From contig CALQTN020000044.1 in the NCBI GenBank assembly GCA_943333505.2, positions 1-35,510 of the forward strand: a DNA stretch of 35,510 nucleotides, in the 5' to 3' direction. The translations under genes and the position numbers were made by a program. Source of the DNA: Asaia bogorensis (GTDB lineage Bacteria; Pseudomonadota; Alphaproteobacteria; Acetobacterales; Acetobacteraceae). The notes beneath the pieces were generated by a model. It saw nothing but the letters and a program-made list of their open reading frames with translations, was not told the origin of the DNA and did not search any database. The stretch's first letter is position 1. Each line of letters starts with the position of its first letter. Below, piece by piece: positions 7,427-15,129 of the stretch.

Positions 7427-9043
7427 ATGGACACAATTGAAGCCGACTATGTCATCGTCGGTGCGGGATCAGCAGGCTGCGTTTTGGCTGCCCGCCTGAG
7501 CGAGGACCCGACTTGCCGGGTGGTGGTGTTGGAGGCGGGCGGGCCCGACCGCAACATCTGGATCCATATCCCGATCGGCTATGGCAAAACCATCGTCAAT
7601 CCCAACGTCAACTGGATGTACCAGACCGAGCCGGACGCGGCGGTCAATAACCGGTCCGTGTTCTGGCCGCGTGGCAAGGTGCTCGGCGGATCGTCGTCGA
7701 TCAACGGGTTATTGTATGTGCGCGGCCAGGCCGAGGACTATGACCACTGGCGCCAGCTCGGTAACACCGGCTGGTCGTTTGATGATGTGCTGCCCTATTT
7801 CAAGCGCTCCGAAGGCCGGGTTGGCAGCGATCCGGACGGGCTGCATGGCCATGAAGGCGCGTTGACGGTCACCGATTTCACCGATCCCAACCCGCTCGCC
7901 CAAGCCTATGTCGAGGCCGCCCAACTCGCCGGCATTCCGTTTAACCCCGACTATAACGGCCGCTATCAGGACGGGGTGTCGTGGTATCAGACCACCACCC
8001 GCAACGGGCGGCGTTGCTCGGCGGCGCGCGCCTTCCTGCATCCGGCGATGAAGCGGAAAAATCTGCGGGTGATCACCCATGCCCAAGCCGAACGGGTGCT
8101 GCTTGCTGGCCGCCGTGCGGTGGGCGTTGCGTTCCGCCATAAGGGCGAAAGCGTCACGGTGCGGGCCACCCGGGAAGTGATCCTGTGTGGCGGCGCGATC
8201 AATTCGCCGCAATTGCTGATGTTGTCGGGCATCGGGCCTGCCGCCCATCTCAGCGATTGCGGGATCGAGGTTGCGCATGATCTGCCTGGCGTGGGCCAGA
8301 ACTTGCAAGACCATTTCAATATCCGTATGGTTTATAAGGCGAGCCAGCCGCTTACCATCAACGACATCATGATGTCGCCGCGCCGGATGGCGATGATGGG
8401 GCTGCAATATCTGTTGACCAGGACAGGGCCGCTGACTGCGAGCGCAGGACAGGTGGGGATTTTCACCCGCACCCGTCCGGAACTGGCAACGCCTGACGTG
8501 CAATTCCACTTCATCGGGTTTTCCGCGGATCGTCCGGCGGAGGGGCTGCATAAATTCTCCGGCTTTACCCAGCATGTCTGCCAGCTGCGCCCGGAAAGCC
8601 GTGGCACCATCACCCTCAAATCCGCCGACCCGCTGGCCGCCCCTGCGATCCATGCCAATTATCTCGCGGCCGAGCTTGACCGCGCCACCATGCTCGCCGG
8701 GTTGCAGCTCGGGCGGCGGATTTCGCAGCAAGCGCCAATGGCGGCGATGATTGAGAGCGAGTATCTGCCGGGCGCACATGTTCAGACCGACGAAGAAATG
8801 ATGAATTATATCCGTGAGTATGGTGCAACGGTTTATCATCCGGTCGGCACCGCCAAGATGGGGCAGGATCGGATGGCAGTGGTCGATGACCAGTTGCGCC
8901 TGCACGGCATTGGCGGTTTGCGGGTTGCCGATGCGTCGGTGATGCCGACCCTGGTATCGGGCAACACCAACGCCGCCTGCATCATGATCGGCGAAAAATG
9001 CGCTGATCTGATCCGTGGCCAGACACTTGCGAGGGCGGCATGA
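7427..9043 (+). CDS. GMC-family FAD-dependent oxidoreductase (alcohol/choline dehydrogenase-like)
   Basis: A 538-residue glucose-methanol-choline oxidoreductase. The FAD ADP-binding motif VIVGAGSAGC starts at about residue 9. The first GMC signature follows in GKVLGGSSSINGLLYVRG, and the second around GGAINSPQLLMLSGIG. Near the C-terminus lie the catalytic His in YHPVGTAKMG and the Asn in VSGNTNAACIMIGEK. Such enzymes oxidise primary alcohols, polyols or choline to aldehydes, passing electrons to oxygen or the respiratory chain. The substrate is not predictable. The start at 7427 (MDTIEADYVIVG) follows a strong GGGAGGA site. Its stop overlaps the start of the PLP enzyme downstream (ATGA), so the two are translated together and may act on the same hydroxylated compound. 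Confidence 0.93.
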   Translation: MDTIEADYVIVGAGSAGCVLAARLSEDPTCRVVVLEAGGPDRNIWIHIPIGYGKTIVNPNVNWMYQTEPDAAVNNRSVFWPRGKVLGGSSSINGLLYVRGQAEDYDHWRQLGNTGWSFDDVLPYFKRSEGRVGSDPDGLHGHEGALTVTDFTDPNPLAQAYVEAAQLAGIPFNPDYNGRYQDGVSWYQTTTRNGRRCSAARAFLHPAMKRKNLRVITHAQAERVLLAGRRAVGVAFRHKGESVTVRATREVILCGGAINSPQLLMLSGIGPAAHLSDCGIEVAHDLPGVGQNLQDHFNIRMVYKASQPLTINDIMMSPRRMAMMGLQYLLTRTGPLTASAGQVGIFTRTRPELATPDVQFHFIGFSADRPAEGLHKFSGFTQHVCQLRPESRGTITLKSADPLAAPAIHANYLAAELDRATMLAGLQLGRRISQQAPMAAMIESEYLPGAHVQTDEEMMNYIREYGATVYHPVGTAKMGQDRMAVVDDQLRLHGIGGLRVADASVMPTLVSGNTNAACIMIGEKCADLIRGQTLARAA

Positions 9044-10302
9044 TGCTCGATGGCAAAACCAAGGGTATCCCGGGCGGGGTGGCACCATTCGCGATCGGTG
9101 AGATCGGCGCTAAAGGCTGGAACCTGCTGGCCGAGGATCTGGTGTTGCCGGTGGCGATCCTGCGCGACAGCGCCATTCGCCACAACAGCGCCTGGATGCG
9201 CGATTTCGTCGCCCGCAGCGGGGCGGTGATCGCCCCGCACGGCAAGACCAGCATGGCGCCGGATTTGTTTGCGCAACAGATCGAGGACGGTGCCTGGGCG
9301 ATCACCCTGGCCACCGCCCAGCAAATCCGGGTGGCCCGCGAGTTCGGGTTTTCGCGGATCATTCTCGCCAATCAATTGGTCGGCAAGCAGGCGATAAGCT
9401 ACGTGCTGGACGAACTGAAACGCGATCCCGGCCTCGATTTCTACTGCATTGCCGATAGCCTCGAGAATATCACGACCCTTGCGGCTGCAGCGCGCGCGGC
9501 AAATATTGGCCGGCCATTGCAAATCCTGCTCGAGGGCGGCTGGCTTGGTGGGCGCACCGGGGTGCGTGATGTGGCGACGGGCCTTGCGGTCGCGCGCGCC
9601 ATCAAGGCGGCCGAACCCTGGCTGGTATTGCGCGGGGTTGAGGGGTTTGAGGGCCTGACCAATGGCACCCGTGCCGAGGGCGAGGCGCAGGTGCGCGGAT
9701 TTCTCGATATGCTGGTGGCGCTTGCGCAGGCGTGCGAAAAAGAAGCGCTGTTTGCGCCCGGCGAGGTCATCCTTACCGCCGGTGGTTCGGCATTCTTCGA
9801 CATGGTGCTGGCCTGTTTCCATCATGCCGGGCTTGCCAGTCCGACCCGGGTTATTACCCGCAGTGGCTGCTATCTCAGCCATGACGGCGCGATGTATCGT
9901 CGTTTCTTTGCCGATATTGTCGATCGCGCCCCAGGTGCTGCGGCCGGTGGTGGGTTGCGGCCGGCGTTGGAAGTCTGGGCCTATCTCCAGTCGCGGCCGG
10001 AGCCAGGGAAAGTCCTGCTGACCATGGGCAAGCGCGATATCGGCGCCGATGAAATGCCCAATCCGGTGCTATGGTATCGCCCTGGCAGTGCCGTGCCGGT
10101 GTCGGTGCCGACGGGGCACAAGGTTGTCGGCTTCAACGACCAGCATTGCCACATGCTGGTGCCGGAGACCTCACCCTTGCAGGTCGGCGACATGGTTAGC
10201 TTCGACGTGTCACACCCATGCCTGACCTTCGACAAATGGCGGGTGCTGTACCGGATTGACGATAACTATAACGTTACGTCGGCGATAGAGACATATTTCT
10301 GA
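9040..10302 (+). CDS. Fold-III PLP enzyme: D-serine dehydratase / D-threonine aldolase-like (amino acid deaminase)
   Basis: A 420-residue protein with an alanine-racemase-type TIM barrel and a C-terminal D-serine dehydratase-like domain. The PLP lysine is Lys69 in APHGKTSMAP, and a C-terminal His-Cys-His cluster (QHCHM, residues 368-372) is the expected metal-binding site of this family. Known relatives deaminate D-serine or D-threonine, or cleave D-3-hydroxy-amino acids. The start is one of two overlapping ATGs at 9040 and 9043; 9040 overlaps the GMC stop. The gene is followed by two hairpins, the first with a T-run, and closes the operon. Together with the GMC enzyme it suggests catabolism of a hydroxylated amine or amino acid, but that pairing is inference. 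Confidence 0.88.
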   Translation: MMLDGKTKGIPGGVAPFAIGEIGAKGWNLLAEDLVLPVAILRDSAIRHNSAWMRDFVARSGAVIAPHGKTSMAPDLFAQQIEDGAWAITLATAQQIRVAREFGFSRIILANQLVGKQAISYVLDELKRDPGLDFYCIADSLENITTLAAAARAANIGRPLQILLEGGWLGGRTGVRDVATGLAVARAIKAAEPWLVLRGVEGFEGLTNGTRAEGEAQVRGFLDMLVALAQACEKEALFAPGEVILTAGGSAFFDMVLACFHHAGLASPTRVITRSGCYLSHDGAMYRRFFADIVDRAPGAAAGGGLRPALEVWAYLQSRPEPGKVLLTMGKRDIGADEMPNPVLWYRPGSAVPVSVPTGHKVVGFNDQHCHMLVPETSPLQVGDMVSFDVSHPCLTFDKWRVLYRIDDNYNVTSAIETYF

Positions 10303-10310
10303 GCCCAAGG

Positions 10311-10334
10311 GTGGAATGCGCCTGCGCATTCCAC
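10311..10334 (+). terminator. Rho-independent-type terminator after the PLP enzyme gene
   Basis: A perfect 11-bp stem (GTGGAATGCGC pairing with GCGCATTCCAC) with a 2-nt gap is followed by TTTT, eight bases after the stop codon of the plus-strand operon. Confidence 0.8.
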
Positions 10335-10340
10335 TTTTGA

Positions 10341-10372
10341 GCGTGATGACCGCTGATGCGCGGTCATCACGC
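10341..10372. repeat. Dispersed palindrome family A, partial copy (first hairpin only)
   Basis: A 13-bp inverted repeat (GCGTGATGACCGC and its complement, 6-nt loop) lies between two convergent genes. The same arm opens the longer element at 23471 and, as GCGCATGACGACCGCG, the one at 17263. It may terminate the RepA-like gene transcript from the opposite strand. Confidence 0.8.
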
Positions 10373-10380
10373 GCCAGGAT

Positions 10381-11697
10381 CTACCTCCAACCCGGTGCGG
10401 GAACTTTCTTGACCCGCGCGTTGATCTCATCAATCGCGGTAATTTCGCCGTCCCAGACATCGTCGATGAGGTCGCGGTTGGCCATCGCCCAGGCCGACAC
10501 ACGTTCGAACTCACGCTGATACAGGCCACCGCTGATCTGGATCACCATCGGTTCAAGCGCGAGCTGGGTGACGTTGTCGGAGTCGTAGCGGAACCCCGGC
10601 GTGACCTCGATGATCGGATCGTCCTGGCCGTTGCTCTGGTTCAGCCAGATCACCTGGGTGAGGCCAGTCAGATTGGCTTTAAGCCCGATAGAGCCGCGCG
10701 GGCCGCGCAAGGGTGCGTCCGGATTCTGCGGGGCCATCACCGGTGCTGGGCGTTCAGCCACCGGCGCTGGGCGCGGCGCCGGAAGCGGGGCAGGGGGGGC
10801 GACAAAAGCCGACGGGGCTGCGGGCGGCGGTGCGGCCGGGCGCGGCTTGAGCACCATTTCTTCGGTGGCGCGGATATCGGTCCGCGGTGCGGGCGGCGCC
10901 GGGCGCACGCGGGGGACGGATTGGCGGACCTGGACGCCCGATTCGCCCACCACCAGTGACAGATCCGGGCATTGCACCGACACCAGGCGCAACCCGTCTT
11001 CGAATTCTGGACGGAAATCGGCTTCCGACTGGCCAGTCTTGCCGAACGCGCCAACCAGGCTTTCCCAGTCCGTCATCGGGGCGGGCACATCGGCGCCGGC
11101 ACGCTTGCCGGCAGCCAGCATATGGGTCACCCAGCAATAGGCGTCGAGCGCAAGTGGCGTGGTATCGAGGCTACCCACCACGGCGCGATCGAGCAGGACC
11201 TTGTTTTCGCCGAGGCTTGCCAGGAAACGCGCGCCCAACCGCACCGAGCCACGCCATTCGGCGGCACCGCGCGGACGGCCGCGGGCATCGAACAGGCTGA
11301 GCGGCGCCCCGCTGCCAAAACCAATGGCGAGCTTGCCGGTGATCAGATGGTCATAGGCGAGCGCGAGATCGGCAAGTTCATTGCCCTCGGCGCCAAGCAA
11401 TTCGCCCAAAGCGGGGAGATCGGTGCAAAGATCGACGGCCACGCTATCGGTGCGCAACGCCGTGTCGCAGATTAGCATCAGCAGACGCCGCAGCCAGCGC
11501 CCGGCCGGCAGCATCGCGTCTGGGGCGGGCGTCATCAACACCTCGGCCTCGCCCACCACACGGCGGAACGGCTCGGCCTGGGCTGCGATCGGCAGGCCAA
11601 CCAGGCAAAGTGCGGCGTGGGTATAAATTCCGTCGTCGATGGGCGCGGCGGATGCGTCGGCCGTTACCGCTGGGCGCGGTTCGGTAATAGTATTCAT
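10381..11697 (-). CDS. RepA-like plasmid replication initiator homologue with Pro-rich linker and extra C-terminal domain
   Basis: A 438-residue protein in three parts. Residues about 55-245 resemble the RepA_C family of plasmid initiators: GRWLRRLLMLICDTALRTDS followed by an acidic helix, a LLDRAVVGSLDTTPLALDAYCWV block (residues 168-190), and a W-x-S-L-V-G-A-F-G plus FRPEFEDGL stretch. Residues about 260-330 are a proline/alanine-rich linker. Residues 335-438 form a compact acidic domain ending KKVPAPGWR that I do not recognise. RepA proteins bind origin repeats; no iterons or partition genes are visible nearby, so a chromosomal or repurposed homologue is possible. The ATG at 11697 has only a weak ribosome site. 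Family call is by pattern memory and should be read as likely, not certain. Confidence 0.55.
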   Translation of the reverse strand: MNTITEPRPAVTADASAAPIDDGIYTHAALCLVGLPIAAQAEPFRRVVGEAEVLMTPAPDAMLPAGRWLRRLLMLICDTALRTDSVAVDLCTDLPALGELLGAEGNELADLALAYDHLITGKLAIGFGSGAPLSLFDARGRPRGAAEWRGSVRLGARFLASLGENKVLLDRAVVGSLDTTPLALDAYCWVTHMLAAGKRAGADVPAPMTDWESLVGAFGKTGQSEADFRPEFEDGLRLVSVQCPDLSLVVGESGVQVRQSVPRVRPAPPAPRTDIRATEEMVLKPRPAAPPPAAPSAFVAPPAPLPAPRPAPVAERPAPVMAPQNPDAPLRGPRGSIGLKANLTGLTQVIWLNQSNGQDDPIIEVTPGFRYDSDNVTQLALEPMVIQISGGLYQREFERVSAWAMANRDLIDDVWDGEITAIDEINARVKKVPAPGWR

Positions 11698-11831
11698 GGG
11701 GTATAAGGACCTGCGCAGACTGAAGGATGCTTGCGGACGAGATGGGCAAGTGGAGTCGGGCGCCCGCTAGGCGAATGCTGGATAGCCGGATTGTCGGTTG
11801 GCAGCAAGCCCTCGGAAAAACCAGGCAAGCG

Positions 11832-11855
11832 CTTCTTTGTTTGCAAACAAAGAAG
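11832..11855. repeat. Dispersed A/T hairpin family B, copy 1
   Basis: A perfect 24-bp palindrome (arms CTTCTTTGTTTG and CAAACAAAGAAG) followed by TAAAAAAA, eight bases after the end of the acetyltransferase gene. Its left flank CAGGCAAGCG is shared with the copy at 21583. On the minus strand it could terminate the acetyltransferase transcript. Confidence 0.75.
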
Positions 11856-11863
11856 TAAAAAAA

Positions 11864-12316
11864 TCAGGACTCAGCGGCCGTCGGCGTGAGCTTGCTAAAA
11901 AACACCCGCGCCAGGCCCGACGAAACGCCTCGCCCGGTCTCTCGCCAGCCAAGCCGGTTATAAAGCGCGATATTTTCCACCATGGTTTGATGGGTATACA
12001 GCCGCAATTCGGCAAATCCGCGCCGGCGGGCTTCTGTGTCAGCGAAATCCATCAGAATGCGCCCGAGTCCGCTGCCCTGGGCGTTCGGATCGACCGCAAT
12101 ATTATCGAGCAGCAGATGGTCCGGCTCGTCGATCAGTACGATCAGGCCTGTGATTGGATCGCCGATGACAAACGCCTGTTGGGCTGCAATCCGCGCAGCG
12201 TAATCGTCCAACATCGGTCCAGGCGGCGCGCCGATGCGGGCGAGATACTTGGTATAGGCCCGCGTGACGATGGTCTCGACAGCGTGCAGGTCAGCAGCAT
12301 TGGCTTGGCGGATCAT
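11864..12316 (-). CDS. GNAT-family N-acetyltransferase
   Basis: A 150-residue GCN5-related acetyltransferase. The acetyl-CoA pyrophosphate-binding motif A reads LDNIAVDPNAQGSGLGRILM, with the Q/R-x-x-G-x-G/A core at residues 80-85. A following ELRLYTHQTMVENIALYNRLGW segment is the usual motif B region with the conserved Asn and Tyr. The acceptor may be a small amine or a protein N-terminus; it cannot be named. The start was placed at MIRQANAADL (12316), which has a good AGGA/GGGGA site; an upstream in-frame ATG at 12385 would overlap the region before the divergent lactonase gene. It is transcribed alone and ends just before a family B hairpin. Confidence 0.9.
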   Translation of the reverse strand: MIRQANAADLHAVETIVTRAYTKYLARIGAPPGPMLDDYAARIAAQQAFVIGDPITGLIVLIDEPDHLLLDNIAVDPNAQGSGLGRILMDFADTEARRRGFAELRLYTHQTMVENIALYNRLGWRETGRGVSSGLARVFFSKLTPTAAES

Positions 12317-12390
12317 TTCCCCATCCTGCCCCCTTCCGCCCGCCGCTTCAATCGGCCACCATGGCGCAAATGCCAGGGAGGACACCTTCG

Positions 12391-13326
12391 ATGTGGGAAG
12401 AAAGCACGCGCTATCCCGATCCGCGCGTATCGGTTCTGGACCCCGCTTTTCTCAAGTATCGTATCGTGCTGGCCTCGGTTGAGCGGCTCTACACGGGCTG
12501 TCGCTGGTCGGAAGGACCGGTCTGGTTCGGCGAGCATCGCTGCGTGCTGTGGTCCGACATTCCCAATAACCGCATTCTGCGCTGGGACGAGGAAACCGGC
12601 GCGACCACGGTTTTCCGCAAGCCGTCCAATAACGCCAATGGCAACACCCGCGACCGGCAAGGGCGGCTGGTGACCTGCGAGCATGACGCGCGCCGGGTGA
12701 CCCGCACCGAGTATGATGGTTCGATCACCGTTCTGGCCGACAGCTACAATGGCAAAAAGCTTAACTCGCCGAACGATATTGTGGTCGCGCGCGACGGCGC
12801 GGTGTGGTTCACCGACCCGACCTTTGGCATTCTCGGTAATTACGAGGGCCATGTCGCCGAGTCTGAGCTGAAGCCGGCGGTTTACCGGCTCGACCCTTCT
12901 GGCCGGCTCGACATGATGACCGATGAGGTTGATGGCCCGAACGGGCTGGCGTTCTCGCCCGATGAAACGCTGCTGTACGTCGTGGCGTCGCGTGCCGAAC
13001 CGACCCGCAAAATCGTCGTCTTCGATGTCAAGGACGGCAAGACGCTCGGCAAGCAGCGCGTGCTGATTGATGCGGCGGGTGGTTCGCCCGATGGGTTCCG
13101 CGTCGATGTCGATGGCAATTTGTGGTGCGGGTGGGGCATGGGGCATGATGACCTCGACGGGGTGCGGATTTTCAATTCCGCCGGCGCCCCGATCGGCCAT
13201 ATCCATCTGCCGGAACGCGCTGCCAATCTTTGCTTCGGCGGGCGCTATCGCAACCGCCTGTTCATGGCCGCGAGCCATGGACTCTATAGCCTTTATACCA
13301 ATGCCCAAGGCGTCGCCGGCGGCTAA
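12391..13326 (+). CDS. SMP-30/gluconolactonase/LRE-family lactonase
   Basis: A 311-residue six-bladed beta-propeller of the SMP-30/gluconolactonase family, which hydrolyse sugar-acid lactones or related esters with a divalent metal. Expected metal ligands are present: Glu41 in RWSEGPVW, Asn128 in LNSPNDIV and Asp234 in GSPDGFRVD. It has no signal peptide, so cytoplasmic action is expected. The start at 12391 (MWEESTRYPD) has a strong GGGAGGA site nine bases upstream; an ATG at 12361 precedes that site. The gene diverges from the acetyltransferase and leads a plus-strand series with an esterase and an SDR, consistent with stepwise breakdown of a lactone or sugar acid. Confidence 0.92.
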   Translation: MWEESTRYPDPRVSVLDPAFLKYRIVLASVERLYTGCRWSEGPVWFGEHRCVLWSDIPNNRILRWDEETGATTVFRKPSNNANGNTRDRQGRLVTCEHDARRVTRTEYDGSITVLADSYNGKKLNSPNDIVVARDGAVWFTDPTFGILGNYEGHVAESELKPAVYRLDPSGRLDMMTDEVDGPNGLAFSPDETLLYVVASRAEPTRKIVVFDVKDGKTLGKQRVLIDAAGGSPDGFRVDVDGNLWCGWGMGHDDLDGVRIFNSAGAPIGHIHLPERAANLCFGGRYRNRLFMAASHGLYSLYTNAQGVAGG

Positions 13327-13351
13327 ATACTCGAACGAGGAGCTTGTTAAA

Positions 13352-14296
13352 ATGGTTCTGCACCCGGACGCACAGCGTTTGCTCGACATGATGAAGGCCT
13401 CAGGCCGCCCGCCGCTGACCGAGATGGCGGTGGCAGATGCCCGCAAGGTATTCGCCGCCGGTCGTACCGTCACCCAGCCCGACCCGCCAGAGGTGGCAGC
13501 CGTTACCAACATGCATTGCCCTGGCCCGCTGGGCGATATTCCGTTGCGGATGTATCGCGGCAAGGGCACCGAAAGCGGTGCCAAACTGCCGACGCTGGTA
13601 TACTACCATGGCGGCGGCTGGGTGATCGGCGATCTCGACAGCCATGACCAGCTGTGCCGGCAGATCGCCAACGAGGGCCAATGCTGCGTTATCGCGGTCG
13701 ATTACCGCATGGCGCCGGAGCATAAATTCCCCGCGGCTGTCTCCGACTGCGCTGCCGCCACAAGATGGGTCTTTGACCAGGCCGACAGCATCGGCGTCGA
13801 TGCCAGCAAAGTGGCAGTGGGCGGCGATAGCGCTGGTGGTAACCTTGCGGCCGTGATGGCGATCATGGCGCGCGATGAATATCTGCCGAAAATCAGCTTC
13901 CAGATGCTGATCTACCCGGCAACCGACATGGCGATGCAAACCGAGTCTGTGGCGCGGGTGAAAGATACCTTCGTGCTGACCGCCGCGACCATGCACTGGT
14001 TCATCAACCATTATCTCGGCAATCCGCGCGATGTGCATGACTGGCGGGCGTCGCCGGCACGGGTTGCCGATCTGTCAGGCGTGGCGCCGGCCTTTGTGCT
14101 GACCTGCACCCATGATCCGCTTTGCGATGAAGGCCGCGAATACGCGCATCGGCTGGAGCGCGAGGGGGTTTCGACCACTTATGTGCATTTTGCCGACCAG
14201 ATGCATGGCTTCATTACGTCCGGCAAGATTATTCGCGCGGCGGGTGTTGCGACGACTATGGCGGTGGCAGCGATGCGGAGTGCTTGGAGCGAATGA
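13352..14296 (+). CDS. Alpha/beta hydrolase, hormone-sensitive-lipase family esterase
   Basis: A 314-residue family IV (HSL-like) carboxylesterase. The oxyanion motif HGGGW lies at residues 86-90, the nucleophile Ser160 in GDSAGG, the acid Asp255 in THDPLCDEG and the base His285 in DQMHGF, completing the triad at family-typical spacing. Members hydrolyse short-chain esters or lactones. The start at 13352 (MVLHPDAQRL) has GAGGAGC upstream; a longer open frame reading into the lactonase gene is not protein-like there. It lies 25 bp after the lactonase stop, probably in the same transcript, and is followed by a family B hairpin. Confidence 0.93.
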   Translation: MVLHPDAQRLLDMMKASGRPPLTEMAVADARKVFAAGRTVTQPDPPEVAAVTNMHCPGPLGDIPLRMYRGKGTESGAKLPTLVYYHGGGWVIGDLDSHDQLCRQIANEGQCCVIAVDYRMAPEHKFPAAVSDCAAATRWVFDQADSIGVDASKVAVGGDSAGGNLAAVMAIMARDEYLPKISFQMLIYPATDMAMQTESVARVKDTFVLTAATMHWFINHYLGNPRDVHDWRASPARVADLSGVAPAFVLTCTHDPLCDEGREYAHRLEREGVSTTYVHFADQMHGFITSGKIIRAAGVATTMAVAAMRSAWSE

Positions 14297-14308
14297 AGTC
14301 AGGCTGCT

Positions 14309-14326
14309 CTTTTTGTGAACAAAAAG
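14309..14326. repeat. Dispersed A/T hairpin family B, copy 2
   Basis: An 8-bp inverted repeat (CTTTTTGT/ACAAAAAG, GA loop) with the family context GAACAAAAAGAAG lies 13 bases after the esterase stop. Probably a transcript terminator or attenuator before the SDR gene. Confidence 0.65.
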
Positions 14327-14352
14327 AAGTGATTACTTAAAAGGAAACAAAA

Positions 14353-15120
14353 ATGTCCGGAATCCTACAAGGCAAAACCGCCCTCGTCACCGGCGGTGGC
14401 TCTGGCCTCGGCCGTGCCACCTCGCTTGCCATGGCCCGCGAAGGCGCCAAGGTGGCAGTATCCGACCTGACCGAAGCCGCCGCCGCTGACACCGTGGCCC
14501 TGATCAACGCCTCAGGTGGCCAGGCGATCGCGATTGCCGGCAATGTGGCGGTCGAGGCTGATGTGGCAGCGATGGTGGCGCGCACCGTTGCGGCCTTCGG
14601 TCGGATTGACTGCGCTTTCAACAACGCCGGCATTTCGCCGCGCAATGTCGGCCCGACCGGGCAGCGCACGCATGAGATGTCGCGCCAGTCGTTTGATGAC
14701 ATGCTGTTCGTCAACCTCACCGGCGTGTTCATGTGCATGAAGTATGAACTGATCGAAATGCTGAAAACGGGTGGCGGCGCGATCGTGAATACTGCCTCGG
14801 TTGCCGGCCTGATCGGGCTGCCGACGGCGTCGAATTATGTCGCGGCCAAGCATGGCGTGGTCGGGATTACCAAGACCGCCGCGCTGGAATATGCCACCGA
14901 CAATATTCGGGTGAACTGCGTCAATCCGGGCTACATCAAAACCCCGATGACTGACCCGACCATGGCGGCGCGTTACGATGCGTTGATGGAGAAAGTGCCG
15001 ATGCGCCGCCTGGGCGTGCCGGAGGAAATCGCCGAAGCGGTGGTGTGGATGTGTTCCGATAAGGCATCGTTCATGACCGGCGTTTCCTACATCGTCGATG
15101 GCGGCTACACCGCAGCTTAA
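14353..15120 (+). CDS. Short-chain dehydrogenase/reductase (classical SDR)
   Basis: A 255-residue NAD(P)-dependent oxidoreductase. It has the cofactor motif TGGGSGLG (residues 13-20), NNAG (90-93), catalytic Ser149, and Tyr162-x3-Lys166 in NYVAAKHG, followed by VNPGYIKTPM and the C-terminal TGVSYIVDGGYTA that is standard for the family. An acidic residue at the end of strand 2 (VSDLTE, Asp38) suggests a preference for NAD over NADP. The substrate is not predictable; SDRs of this type oxidise secondary alcohols or hydroxy-acyl groups. A GGAAACAAAA stretch supplies the ribosome site. It is followed after 9 bp by the CinA-like gene, so the two are likely co-transcribed. Confidence 0.94.
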   Translation: MSGILQGKTALVTGGGSGLGRATSLAMAREGAKVAVSDLTEAAAADTVALINASGGQAIAIAGNVAVEADVAAMVARTVAAFGRIDCAFNNAGISPRNVGPTGQRTHEMSRQSFDDMLFVNLTGVFMCMKYELIEMLKTGGGAIVNTASVAGLIGLPTASNYVAAKHGVVGITKTAALEYATDNIRVNCVNPGYIKTPMTDPTMAARYDALMEKVPMRRLGVPEEIAEAVVWMCSDKASFMTGVSYIVDGGYTAA

Positions 15121-15129
15121 GGACCAGAC

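Noticed and set aside
7709-9882. Long minus-strand frames opposite the GMC and PLP-enzyme genes (7709-9088, 8836-9882)
   Set aside because: Antisense shadows; the plus genes are unmistakable.
10303-12000. Plasmid origin beside the RepA-like gene
   Set aside because: No iterons, DnaA boxes or A/T-rich unwinding region could be seen; the only A/T-rich palindrome is a family B hairpin found elsewhere too.
12313-13584. A 423-codon minus frame opposite the lactonase and esterase
   Set aside because: Antisense shadow without start site or domain features.
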